In this document: in pieces, positions 12,300-23,150 of the stretch
How positions within the stretch are numbered: position 1 is the first letter of the stretch
How the letters are laid out: the number at the start of each line of letters is the position of its first letter
Source of the DNA: Chrysoperla carnea
Taxonomy: Eukaryota; Arthropoda; Insecta; Neuroptera; Chrysopidae
Assembly: GCF_905475395.1 (NCBI RefSeq)
Contig: NC_058337.1
Coordinates: 12,264,983 to 12,328,982 of the forward strand
DNA: 64,000 nucleotides
Reading direction: 5' to 3'
Position numbers and translations under genes: made by a program
Notes under the pieces: model-generated
Seen by the model: the letters and a program-made list of their open reading frames with translations, nothing else
What the model was told of the DNA's origin: nothing
The model's database searches: none

Positions 12300-14189
12300 A
12301 CTTTATTTATAATTTCTTAGTCAAAGTAGGTTTCTCTAGGACTCGCCAAGGCTCGGGGTACAGATTCTATAACGATGTTTGTAATAACATTAATAACTCT
12401 AGTGATATTTAAAACTAGAATATCGAACTACGACACGAACATTACTCTCACAATCTATACCCTGATACTGAACCCTTACTACTTACTATAATCTACGAAA
12501 GCAACTGCATAACCAGAAAACTGAGCCGGTTTTAAATGTTGACGAAAATTTCGTTTGTTATTGAATTTTCCATCTAAGATATACTCCAAAAATTCAATAG
12601 TTAAAAGTTAAAATAATTAAAAGTTCTATCTGAAGTATTTGTGCAAATTTTCGTTTTTTTTTCGACTTTCTAGCTTCAAAGTTGACTGAGATATGCCAAT
12701 TTTAAAATGGAATTTTTTGCTCATTCAATCAAATGAAAAATTATCCATCTAGAAAAAAAGTTTAAATGTAAAAGTTATACTTTATAAAAAAGTTAACAAC
12801 TTTTATTTGAATCATTCTTTCGTAAACATCACTGTTTACTCGTGAGGGCGCAACTTAGGAAAACACTTATATCCATTTTCTCCAAAACTATAAAAAAAAA
12901 CTGTGTTGATTTTTTTCAGATTAACTTTAACTAGTGGTTTTGTGAAACATTCTAGAAAAGCAGAAAAAAAATTCCAGAAAATACTAGCGAAATAATCGAA
13001 ATTTTGAAAGTTTTTTTTTTATATTTGAGGCACAATTTTTATGTAAAAAACTGATTTAAACCCCCAGCCCCCAACTACCCTTTTAATTCCCTCTAATTTT
13101 TAATTAGATACATTGGAAGAAGAATTGAGTGGTTCTCAAACACTGTACCTCGAAATTAATGCAGAAAAAAATTGTTTATGGTAACTAGTACTAATATGCA
13201 AAATTATTTGTTTCAATATTCGGGGATATTGACGAAAGGGAAAGGGCCAATTCCCGAGCAACGCCGAGTGTAAATCTTTACACAAGATGAAGAGGAAATT
13301 ATTTATCAATTGATTGCATATTACAATATAGAAACTAGATTAAACAGAACATATTATTACAAAGATCAAAATCATTATTAACTATATTTTATTATAGAGT
13401 AACTAAATAACACTAACACGTATTATAAGACAAAGAAAAAAAGAATAGAAATGATTTAGTAGCATCAATCTTATTTTAGTTGGTCAAAGTACTCCTTTTA
13501 GACTGTAGGTATTCATTCTGTGTTATTATTATTATTACAGAATAGATAAAACGATTTATATAGAAGATTATTACATAATCTATTTTATTTTATAATTATT
13601 TTAGTAGACTCGACTTTTATTATAATAATTATTATAAAATTTCAATTACATGCTATTTCATGATATTCCAACCATAATAAATATTTAACATAATAATAAT
13701 AATTGTAGATCGAATTTATGGGCTTAAATCACGTACTCAATCACTTTAATTAAATGTTCGATGATAAACAACGCCCAAAATAATGTACCATAGTTTTAAC
13801 GTGCTTTGTTAAAGTATCCTGCAAAATTCTTTTTGGGAATTGATTTCGACCTAATTTGATTAATTCAATTTTCGAGGGACTATTCCACAATTTAAAGTAA
13901 AAAAATTAGTAACATACAATACACTTGCATCTTAAATTCGATACATATTAACTTTTTGAAATCAAAACAAATCAGTTAGATCAATCAAAACACAAATCAA
14001 AAGTCCCTGGTCGAAACTCATGATGTGTGTTTGGAAAACAAATGGTTTCTAAAGATTGGTCATTATTATTCTTGTTGTTCAAAACAGGCGACCATTCCTA
14101 TCCTTAGTAATACAAGCCGGCATCACAACTTTTTTTTGCTTGCAAAGTGTGGTTTCACACTCCTCTAAGGGTTCTTAATAACATACCAA
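12300..14189. other. Intergenic sequence, no gene seen
   Basis: AT-rich with many in-frame stops on both strands. Short blocks of normal complexity (about 12340-12530) have no recognisable coding content. Confidence 0.5.
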
Positions 14190-14676
14190 AAAAGTAGCTT
14201 TACATCGCTCTTTGCGATTTTAATGTGGGATTTGACTGGCGTATAAGTCCAACACGTTTTCAACTGTTCATTATTCACTTCGGTAGGTGTTAAGTATACA
14301 CTTAAACAAATGTATATACAATGCATTCCTTACTTTCTGTACATGCTAGAAGGATAAATCGAAATAATCTAATTTTTTAATGCCAAACTCCTCATTAATA
14401 GGTAAAAATCCAAGGAAATACTCCACTTATTTCTTTATTCTTAAAGAATGTGGTTTTTTCATTCAGCATTTAAGTTCCACATTTAGGAGAAAATCGAAAA
14501 CATACAATTTTCAAGAAAAAATTTTTAGAAAAATAAACAAATTAATTTTTAACTAATTAAAATTTTTTCCTAACAATCCCCTAGAAATAGGAAGGGTTAG
14601 GTATCTGTTGAAGTTATTTATTTATTTGCGATTTTTCCTTTAATGTGGAACTTAAATGGCACTGAATGAAATTAAA

Positions 14677-15279
14677 AACAAGTGAAAACAAACAATTGAC
14701 TGAGTTAATTGTTGAAATACCATGTATAGACAGTGTTGATGCGCAATCGTTTGTTTTTTTGACGTCACGTAAATAACAAAAGATATTCACTTTTAAATAG
14801 ACACACACACAACTGATATTCCTATATTAATACATACTATAAAATTTGCACCTAATTAACGCCCTCGTGGTTAAACAGTGATGTTTACAAAAAAATGTTT
14901 CAAACAAAAGTTTTTTATTTTTTATAAGGAACATTTTTTACATTTAAACTTTTGTTCTATCTCTAACGGTTTACAAGATGGGTCCTACGGACCCAAGACC
15001 CAATTGACCTATGATGCCCATTTACGAACTTCACCTCACTTTTTACGTACTGAGTACGCTGTAAAAATTTCAGCTCGATATCTTTTTTCGTTTTTGAGTT
15101 ATCGTGTCCACAGAGGGACGGACGGACGGACGGACGGACGGACAACCGGAAATGGATTAATTAGGTGATTCTATGAACACCTATACCAAAATTTTTTTCG
15201 TAGCATCAATATTTTTAAGCGTTACAAACTTGGGACGAAACTTAATATACTATGTATATTTCATATATACATGGTATAA
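14677..15279 (+). repeat. Family A copy, variant subfamily
   Basis: Full length with both ends, but after the 5' end it carries a variant block (GCAATCGTTTGTTTTTTTGA then CGTCACGTAAATAAC) in place of the usual TTTATCACATTACACATAC. The same variant block occurs at about 42035-42070, which defines a subfamily. The (GGAC)n tract is at 15115-15143. Confidence 0.85.
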
Positions 15280-16020
15280 AAACTGTATACTTCTTGTATT
15301 TTTAGAATTTTTTTCTACCTTTTCAGTGGGTTTCGACGTTTTAAAGAACTAATTTTTTTCACAATTCATATTTCTTGATTAAATTCTCGTTTGCTTGAAG
15401 TAACTTATGAAATATAATTAAATTTAAATGTTTACATTTTTCGTTTTTTACATTGTACTCAGCCTATACCTAAGCTTACAATTTGTAATCAGTTCCAGCT
15501 TTCATTTAAGTCTAATTTTGATCCGAAAATCTATTGTCGAAGTCTTGTTAGACAGTTAAAAAAACAAAACTACACTATCGATCATTAAATATTTACATGA
15601 ACTAATCATGCAACATAATTCAATAAATATGTAAATATACAATTTTTTTTCATTTGAGCGCATAGTCAGGGATTAATTATGTGTGAAGGTAATGCATACT
15701 TAAATTCTAGTTTAATGATCGTAAATGTATTTATAGAGAAATACTAATTTGTAGTTTTAAGTTATTTTAGAATAGGGGAAAATCTTCCTAAAATATCCAA
15801 ATGACCAAAAAAAATATACGTTTCCAAATTATAGTAACAGTTATTATGTTTAATATAATTTTATAATATTAATAATTCGATTACCTCTTGCCGCTATAAA
15901 AAATTTGTTTCTCTGCCAAAAGTAGTATTGACGTGGCACAAATAAAAAACTGGATTAAAAGTTACTGCTGAAATGATTAAAGAGAATTGAAAAAAATACA
16001 CACGAAGCGCCTTAGCCAGT
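15280..16020. other. Intergenic AT-rich sequence
   Basis: No gene or repeat recognised. Confidence 0.5.
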
Positions 16021-16158
16021 TCGGCCATACGAGGTCTAGACACAGAGTTTATTTTTTTTTATCTCTTCGAATTTCTTTACTTTTGTTTTATTTTTTATTT
16101 CAATGTTATTACACTCGAAAAAAGAGTTTTTAGTAAAACTAAATACAAAATAACTTAC

Positions 16159-16480
16159 CCACACGAATCCGTCAACAGAAATAAAACAATGAATACGTTG
16201 GGAGACACGCGGGACCGCACACGCACCCGCAGACGCCTATTCGCACAGGCCGTGGTGCCCGCCCCTACCCGCACGCCGCTTAGTCTGCGATCGACCGTGT
16301 AGCCGGCCGGCTGCATGACTCCAATAAACACTGAACACAAAATACGTTCGTCCGCTGCCAAAATGATGTTTTGTCTAATTTAATAGACGTTTTAAATGAA
16401 ACTGGCATGTGGGTACGTATGCGTTGGAATCGAGCACTAATGGCGCAGCGGGAACTTAACAGGAGCAAACCTAAAATGAA
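16159..16480 (-). other. Possible first exon with splice donor, GC-rich
   Basis: This is a GC- and CpG-rich island in otherwise AT-rich DNA. On the minus strand it reads into a consensus donor at 16158-16153 (exon end ...GTGTGG, intron GTAAGT). An open frame with ATG at 16361 (first residues MAADERILCS) stays open into the donor, and its last residues before the donor are hydrophobic (FIVLFLLTDS). A second ATG is at 16316. I do not recognise the protein; the block may be 5' UTR rather than coding. Downstream exons would lie at lower coordinates and none is evident, so the rest of the gene may be left of the window or the block may be a relic. Confidence 0.3.
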
Positions 16481-16620
16481 ATAGTCCTGTCTGGTCTGGC
16501 AATTTTTGCGCCCTCCAGAGTCTACACCCTGTGTCTGGGCACGGTGGCACCGCCCTATTTACGGCACTGGTCTGGACACTCTAACATTGAGACTAATTAC
16601 TGTCGCCATTTACCATCAAG
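16480..16620 (-). promoter_or_regulatory. Possible CpG-rich promoter region of the 16.2-kb exon
   Basis: Continuation of the GC-rich island upstream of the possible exon, with no TATA box seen. Initiator-like CCAGACCAGACAGG lies around 16485-16500 on the minus strand. Assignment rests on composition and position only. Confidence 0.2.
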
Positions 16621-16815
16621 AAGCGATTATAAGCCTTAGCTTTATCTATATTTTAATATAGCAAGGTACTGTTAATCATCTCTAAATGAGTTACCGATAG
16701 TCAAATTGAAGAGTTGGAAAAGCAAAAATAGTTCCGATTGAAATTATGTATCAAGTAAAGTAATGTAAACTGCATAATACTAGCCACTCATGACACTGAA
16801 ACACATATTCTATGT

Positions 16816-18026
16816 ATATAGTGTGTTCTATTATTAACTATTGTCTCCTGAAAAAGCAGAGAAAAAAAGTAGAAATGTTCTTTCCCAAATTTGGATCTGA
16901 GTCATAATTTACAAGATAATTATCCTACTCTTATTATAATCAATTAATAAAAAATACGTTCCCAAAAATCAAATTCATCCAAGTACACACTACTTAAACA
17001 GAAGGTGTGTTTTATCATAGTAGAACCAATCTCTAAATGCAAAATTACTACAAAAAAAAAAAAAATCTTATCCAATTCCAACTCCAACACATTATACACA
17101 GTGTGGTTTGTCTGTGAGTATGTGTATCTTTACATCTATTTGATTAAAACAGCCTATGGTTAGTTTTTATAATAATATAAGTAGCGAAATAAAGTTTTTT
17201 TTAACTTCCCGCTAAGAAAATAGGGAAGTTATTGTTTTCACCCCGTTTTGCCAAAATCGAGTTTTCATCAGATCTCGACGTTTTAAGGTGTCAGGAAGCT
17301 TCCCTGACTACTTCCGCGAGGGTGTCTGTATGGCTGTATGTATGTATGAGTGTGTGTGTGTGTGTGTGTGTGGATGTATGTAAACCTCTCATAACTTTTA
17401 GAACCGATAGCTTTCGAGAAATCTCAAAAAACTGCAAAAAAAAATTTTTTTTTAAGTGGTTTTTTTTGAATAACTTTTAAACGGCTGTATCGATCAATTC
17501 CAAAAACTAATCAGCTCTCAACATCAAAAAAACACGTCGATCACCACCAGTCCGGTCAAACTCGGTTGATTCGTTCGTGAGTTATCGTTGACGAAAGAAA
17601 ACCCAAAAAAGCGTTTTTTCGGAATAACCTCAAAATTTTTTGTTCTATCAATTGAAACTTAAAGATTCTTCGAGTGGATATAACATCAGAATAGATAAAA
17701 TTTTTTACACGTTATGAGTCAATACTTAGCGGGAAGTTACAGGGATGACCTGCAGGGTCAACCGTTTTCCAAATTTTTTTGTAATAATTTTGCATTTAAA
17801 GACTCCTTCAACTATGATAAAACACACCCTCTGTTTAAGTTATGTTTTATTGAATGAATTTGATTTTGGAAAATGTATTCTTTATAAATTGATTATAATA
17901 AGAGTAGAATAATTATCTCGTAAACTAGGCCTCAGAACCAAATTTGGTAAAAATATTTTCTTCTTTTTTTTCTCAGCTTTTTCAAGAAGCAATAGTTCTG
18001 CAGTCAAAAATAGAACACCCTGTATA
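16816..18026. mobile_element. Foldback element with ~230-bp arms
   Basis: The left arm (16816-17051) and the right arm (about 17780-18026) are long inverted repeats. The outer ends read TATATAGTGTGTTCTA and, inverted, TATACAGGGTGTTCTA. Further matching blocks are TTGATTATAATAAGAGTAG and GTGTGTTTTATCATAGT. The centre is occupied by a separate element (17202-17740). No transposase frame. Confidence 0.75.
17202..17740. mobile_element. Nested element with TAACTTCCCGCTAAG terminal inverted repeats
   Basis: Ends are TAACTTCCCGCTAAG at 17202 and the inverted CTTAGCGGGAAGTTA at 17740, a perfect 15-bp terminal inverted repeat. It lies within the loop of the 16816-18026 foldback element. It holds a (GT)n tract at 17350-17372 and an 82-codon open frame over that tract, which is low-complexity and not credible as a gene. 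Related elements with diverged ends are at 33440-33905 and 46681-46975. Confidence 0.7.
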
Positions 18027-18422
18027 TGGTCAAAGTAGAGTCGAAAAAATTTCAACATATTCGAATATTAAGGTCTACTAGTGCATCAAAATAAAAAAAA
18101 ATAATAGCTTGAGCTTCCACAATAAATAGTATAATAATTCTATCAAAAAAGGAACTTGTTGAAATGTTTCTTAATCGATTCTTATCTACCAACATTAAAA
18201 TACTGAATAGAGTAGTCTAGTAAATAGTAATTATATTTATTGTCTTACTCACAATTGTACAAACGTTTAATTCATTTCTTCTTTCTTACATGCGGTAATT
18301 TAAATAACGACAATACTCAGACAATCAATTACAGAATAATATAACCATGAAGTGCATCCGTACGAAATACACATCAAACATATACATAATACTACTATAT
18401 ACATTCAATAATAATAATAGAA

Positions 18423-18973
18423 ACAAGTGAAAACAAACAATTGACTGAGTTAATTGTTGAAATACATATGTATAGTGAGTGTTGATTTCTTTATCACATT
18501 ACACATACATAACTGATAATCAAGTATAGTACATATTATAAAATTTCCGCCTAATTGGCGCCCTCACGGGTAAACAATGATGTTTACGAAAAAAATTTTC
18601 AAACAAAAGTTGTTTAATTTTTGATAAGGAACATTTTTTATTGTTGTCATTTTTGTTCTATCTCTAACGGTTTACAAGATGGGTCCTAAGAACCCAAGAC
18701 CCAATTGACCTATGTTGCTCATTTACGAACTTGACCTCACTTTTTACGTCCTGAGTATGCTGTAAAAATTTCAGGTCGATATCTTTTTTCGTTTTTGAGT
18801 TATCGTGTCCACAGACGGACGGACGGACGCACGGACAACCGGAAATGGGCTAATTAGGTGATTTTATGAACACCTATGACAAAATTTTTTTCCTAGCATC
18901 ATTATTTTTAAGCGTTACAAACTCGGGACTATACTTAATATACTATGTATATTTCATATATGCATGGTATAAA
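18423..18973 (+). repeat. Family A copy, near full length
   Basis: Both ends present. The palindrome is degraded to GGGTCCTAAGAACCC; (GGAC)n tract at about 18815-18837. Confidence 0.88.
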
Positions 18974-19264
18974 ACATCTAATACGCAGAAATAATTATCT
19001 ACAGGCATTTTAGACATATAAATAAATTCCTTGTTTTACAATTATTAAGAAAATTGCAAACATATACAATATTACTTTGTGTTTCTTTTAATTTATTGTC
19101 TATAATATCGTATATTTCAAAGAATCACAAATAAATATTCAGGAAGCTCAATTTCGTAAAACAACATTTAAAAAACTCATTAATACGCATTTTTACCCGA
19201 CTGTAAAGGAATGATTATGTTTTTGCGTGTATCTTGTATGTATATTCTTGTAAATTTCTTTATT

Positions 19265-20220
19265 ACCCATCTTGTAAACCGATAGAGATAGAACAAAAAT
19301 TTAAATGCAAAAAATTTTTCTTATAAAAAATAAACAACTTTTGTTTGAAACATTTTTTTGTAAACATCAGTGTTTACCCATGAGGGCAAAAATTAGACGA
19401 AAATTGTATAGGAAGTATTATATGGGAATCACTGGTCAACACAAATTTTGTCACAGAAGCATGACTTTACTTTTTGAAAAGTTTTTGACGTCCTGAATAT
19501 AAATCTGATTGCAAAATTGCTTCAGCACGTCACGTTATCGAGAAATTCGTCCCTTAACATGAAAAAAACTTGTTTTTCTTCTTAATTCGAGGTCATATTT
19601 CACCAGTGAATATTTTTTCCTCACGAAAACATTTACGTCATCAGAAAATACCATTAATTCCCCCTCAAAAACCATTTTCCAAAATCTTTTTCCAAGAAAT
19701 AGAATAGGTAATATATAAATATATAAGTATAGAAAATTAATTAATTATATATAAATATTTATATTATTAGTAATACAATGTATAGGTATTTTAACTATAA
19801 TATATGTCATCTGATTTCTCGAAAAGCAAAAAGGATATCAGAATGATTCAAAAAGTATTTTAAAGGAAGAAGGAAGGAAAAGGAAATCTTCCAATTTTTC
19901 ATATGAAAAAATAATTACATAGTGGCGTTACGGAATTTCAAATATAAACAAAAAACGAATTTTTCCCTATTTTAGCTAAAAATATTTCGAAAACCTTATG
20001 TATTAGAGAAATTCTGAATTCGAATTCGAATTTAGCACCCTCAAAAACTATAAGAAATGTCTGTCGCATCAATGTGACAAAAAAAAAATCAAATTTTGTT
20101 GACCAGTGATATATCAGTTATGTATGTGTGACATGCATGTATGTGTAATGAGACACAGTAATCAACACTGTTTAGACATGGTATTTCAACAATTGACTCA
20201 GTCAATTGTTGAAGTGTCAA
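19265..20220 (-). repeat. Family A fragment split by an insertion
   Basis: 19265-19430 holds the interior of a minus-strand family A copy (TCTTGTAAACCGATAGAG through to GGAAGTATTATATGGGAAT). 20108-20220 continues with its 5' part (ATATCAGTTATGTATGTGTG to CAACAATTGACTCAGTCAAT). The 3' half is missing. The gap is filled by the element at 19428-20110. Confidence 0.75.
19428..20110. mobile_element. ~680-bp MITE inserted in family A, TIR ATCACTGGTCAACA
   Basis: The left end ATCACTGGTCAACACAAATTT and the right end, read on the other strand, ATCACTGGTCAACAAAATTTG form terminal inverted repeats of about 20 bp. They interrupt a family A copy exactly where uninterrupted copies read GGGAATATCAG. The target duplication is short and ambiguous (AT/ATAT) because the site is itself AT-repetitive. 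No open frame resembling a transposase. Superfamily undetermined. Confidence 0.65.
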
Positions 20221-20289
20221 AACTTTTCCTGTTTATTATTCAATTTTCGTATTTCTATAAGCATTTCATATTCTCAAATCAAAACAAAG

Positions 20290-20620
20290 AGCTAAGGTGA
20301 CTGCAGAAAAAAATTTCACTGAATCCTCTCCATCACGTAAAATATTACTTATGAAAGTGAGACAATGATTCTAATTTACAATCAGCTTAAGAGAGCAATC
20401 GAATACTCGAGAAATCAATTGTCCCAAGAAAAGAGTGCTCATAATTCAGTAAGGTTACCGAAGGAAACTGCAGTGGAATGAGCCACCCTCATCTAGATTA
20501 ATCAGACTAGAGTCTGTGAGACAAACTTCTTCTGGACGTAGAGAAAATGAGTCACATTCATCAAGAGCAGCCAGGTTAGAGGCTGCGAAATTTTGTTCTA
20601 TTCTGGGTAGCCCAATCGGT
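20290..20620 (+). pseudogene. Degraded reading frame with RLE/SSR-type repeats, perhaps Helitron N-terminal region
   Basis: From about 20477 one frame reads NEPPSSRLIRLESVRQ and then ENESHSSRAARLEAAK, two units of a charged repeat of roughly 22 residues. Similar units (ESSPSRKILLMKVRQ near 20320; NQLSQEKSAHNSVRL near 20420) occur upstream in other frames or before stops. Arrays of this kind occur in the N-terminal part of some insect Helitron proteins as I know them. The frame is broken by stops and shifts, and no start or catalytic motif is present. The identification is tentative. Confidence 0.35.
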
Positions 20621-20922
20621 CGATTTCATTTTTTTATCAAGGTTGAATAAAGAATTTTATGCCCTTTAAAATGCAGTACAACAAAGTAGGGGGTGCCACT
20701 TGAAATTTCAAAGTTGGGGTGGCTAAGGGCGAAGGAGTGAAATCTAAAATTCTCTAGGTACCATTTCTATCTTCCCACTGGATATCTAAATCGACGTGTT
20801 TTCACTCAAAACAATAACAACATCAAGTCAAGAGCTATTAAGAGTGGATACTTTTGAATTGTACACACTGTATTTATGCAGGGTTTCCATGGGAATAATA
20901 ACTAGAAATATTATTTTAAATA

Positions 20923-21211
20923 CAGTAGAACCTCGATAAGTTAAAGATAAGTCCAAGGGAAACACAAAATATTTTAAGTTATAGAGGTTTTAAGTTATCA
21001 AGGGTCTATGTTAGGTAAAGGTTAATATAGAGGTATGTACATGTTTCTATGTAGTTACTGAAGGCCTATACAGAGATTATTTATTTAAGTTATAGAGGTT
21101 GCGTATTTTAAGTTATAGAGGTTTTGGGCTCTGATGGGAAGCGAACATAGTATTTTTTGAAGTAACAGATGTTTTTATGTTACCGAGGTTTAAGTTATCG
21201 AGGTTCTACTG
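20923..21211. mobile_element. Pogo-type MITE with TA target duplication
   Basis: Ends are CAGTAGAACCTCGATAAG at 20923 and the exact inverted complement CGAGGTTCTACTG at 21211, each flanked by TA (20921-20922 and 21212-21213). The interior repeats the motif AAGTTATAGAGGTTTT several times. 289 bp, no reading frame. TIRs beginning CAGTAGAACCTC with a TA duplication fit the pogo/Tigger branch of Tc1-mariner. Confidence 0.85.
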
Positions 21212-21213
21212 TA

Positions 21214-22219
21214 TTATTAAAAGGTAAAAAAAAAACATAAAAATAAACAAAACAATCAAATTTGCATAAAACTGCATATTTTACTTAATATATCGATTGA
21301 ATAGATAGATGGTTGTGGTACCTATACCGAAATTTAGAAACTAACCTTATAGTTGAAAAAATTTGGTTCCATTTCAAATAAAACAGTTTCCGGCAAAACC
21401 ACAATTATAAATCAATTTTTATAGCCAAAAATATATCTAAGTCATAAATAAAATACCATTTTTTTTAGCATAAAGCATACGCATATATACCAATCAGAAA
21501 ATAACATCTTAAAATTAATAATTCATCATATATTACATATGCGTTACCTTAAAATTTAATTTAAAAGTAATAAATATTTCAGATATCACATAATCTATAG
21601 GAAGAATCATCAGATTATCTTGAGTCATTAGCGGTATTGTAGGTGGATACCACCGCAAACGATTTATATAACCGCCAAAAAAAATCATTATGGTGATAAC
21701 CTTGGTAAAAAATATTTAATATTATTTAATAATCTATTATTATTATTATTTGAAAACAAAAAACACATAAAAATAAATAAAGCAATCAAATTTGCATAAA
21801 AATACATAAAACTATATATTTTACTATTTTAATTTATCGAATGAATAGATTTATAGATAGATAGTTATGTTACTGTATTTGATCAATTAATTAAAGTAAC
21901 ATAACATATATTTTTTAAATCATTATAATTAACTAAAGATTCAATATCATTTGAAAGAAAAGAATACATCTTTATTAACTGTGACCCAATACCATATAAA
22001 AATAGGTGGGTGGTATGTAGAACATATACATATATATATATAATTATATATATTATTGATCTTGATAATGAATATAAAACATGTCTATTAGTTAATCACT
22101 TCAATATAAAAACTTATATGTGTGTATTATTTTCTAATTAACGTATTTACAAAAATGAGGCACACAGTTTCACGATTATTCGTGTTTTACACCGAATTTC
22201 GTACAGATATTATTATTAA
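21214..22219. other. Intergenic AT-rich sequence
   Basis: No gene. Segments near 21230-21300 and 21755-21860 resemble each other (AAATAAA(C/G)(A/C)AA, CAATCAAATTTGCATAAAA, then TATCGA(T/A)TGAATAGAT), a diverged direct duplication of about 100 bp. Confidence 0.5.
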
Positions 22220-22343
22220 ACAAGTAAAAACAAACAACTGACTGAGTTAATTGTCGAAATACCTTTCTTTATCACATAACACATACATACATGTGACACA
22301 TACATAACTGATATTCAAGTATAGTACAAACTATAAAATTTCT
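22220..22343 (+). repeat. Family A 5' fragment
   Basis: Begins ACAAGTAAAAACAAACAACT and ends at ACTATAAAATTTC, where unrelated sequence takes over. Confidence 0.75.
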
Positions 22344-22693
22344 TAGTGCGACTCTCGAGGTCCACATAAAGAACTTGAGGTGACGCAAGGTCCACACAAC
22401 TCGATCAAATGCTATGAAATTTTCTCCGGATCATATTGCCCCTAATACGCTTCGACCGGCATTTCAATGTATTCGATATTATTTTTTGTTCGCGTAATAT
22501 CCGTCAGGAAAAAATTTCACTAAAAATTTCACCCGACTCGAAACAGCTCGATAGAACGTCATGAAATTCTTTTCGGATCATATTGCCTTTAATACACATC
22601 GATCGACACTTGAAAGAAGTCGATATCATCTTTTGTTTGCGCGATAACTATGAAATGTAAAGGTATGTTGAGAATTTCGATTTCGACCCTCCA
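22344..22693 (+). repeat. Interspersed repeat related to the AACTTCCC group
   Basis: Contains GTGCGACTCTCGAGGTCCAC and CGGATCATATTGCC with (C/A)(A/G)CTCGATC-type blocks, in the order found in 46660-46920 (CGACCCTTGAGGTCCACAC, CGGATCATATTGCC, AACGTAAAGATATGTTG). Its own ends are not clear. The motif around CGGATCATATTGCC(C/T)(C/T)TAATAC occurs twice (about 22424 and 22577), so the core is duplicated. Confidence 0.55.
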
Positions 22694-22840
22694 TCAGTGT
22701 TTAGCCGTGACAGCGCAAATTATATAGTATGTATTATATGGGAATATGAGTTACGTATGTATGACATGTATGTATGTGTAATGTCACAGTGTAATCAACA
22801 CAGTCTATGCATGGTATTACAACAATTAACTCTACTTGTT
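22694..22840 (-). repeat. Family A 5' fragment, opposite strand
   Basis: TAGCCGTGACAGCGCAAATT through GTAATGTCACAGTGTAATCA to CAACAATTAACTC. With the plus-strand fragment at 22220-22343 it forms an inverted pair around a 350-bp spacer. Confidence 0.65.
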
Positions 22841-23064
22841 GTGTTTACTGTTGTAGCGTATTGATTTTAAAATTATAAGATCGATTTTATTTAAATTTTA
22901 ATTTCTTCACTTGAGTTATGTTGAGACTTTATTAAAATGGAGTTATAAGGTCATTAAATAGAACCATTTGAGCCTAATGTAATTAGGTTTTGAGAGCAAT
23001 TAAATTTTTAACAGGTAGCGACTTGGTGGAAAAGTGAGTTTGGGATGTAAGTAACAAAGTAAGA

Positions 23065-23150
23065 GTCTGAGCACGCCATAAAAATTTTAGCTTGATATCT
23101 CTTTTCGTTTTGGTGTAATTGTGTTTAGAGACAAAAAATCGTTTTTTTCG
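23065..23150 (+). repeat. Family A interior fragment
   Basis: GAGCACGCCATAAAAATTTT then AGCTTGATATCTCTTTTCGT, matching the segment before the microsatellite of family A. Confidence 0.5.

Larger units (their letters stand above)
11026..14247. repeat. Inverted ~45-bp ends of repeat family E, 3.2 kb apart
   Basis: 11026-11069 (core ACATTAAAATCGCAAAACGC) and 14190-14247 (inverted, core GATTTTAATGTGGGATTTGA) are inverted copies. Each is followed inward by CTTGCAAA(A/G)C-type sequence and ACATACCAAAAAAG(C/T)A. They could be the terminal repeats of one 3.2-kb element or two separate remnants; no transposase frame is visible between them. A closer pair of the same family is at 31698-32868. Confidence 0.45.

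Noticed and set aside
14963..15145. Open frame MSVRPSVRPSL... and similar frames at 5694-5930, 14878-15168 and 31172-31357
   Set aside because: They are translations of the family A interior and its GACG microsatellite, shared among repeat copies and not conserved as protein.
17232..17480. 82-codon open frame with a VCVCVCV tract
   Set aside because: Low-complexity translation of a (GT)n tract inside a transposon with perfect terminal inverted repeats.
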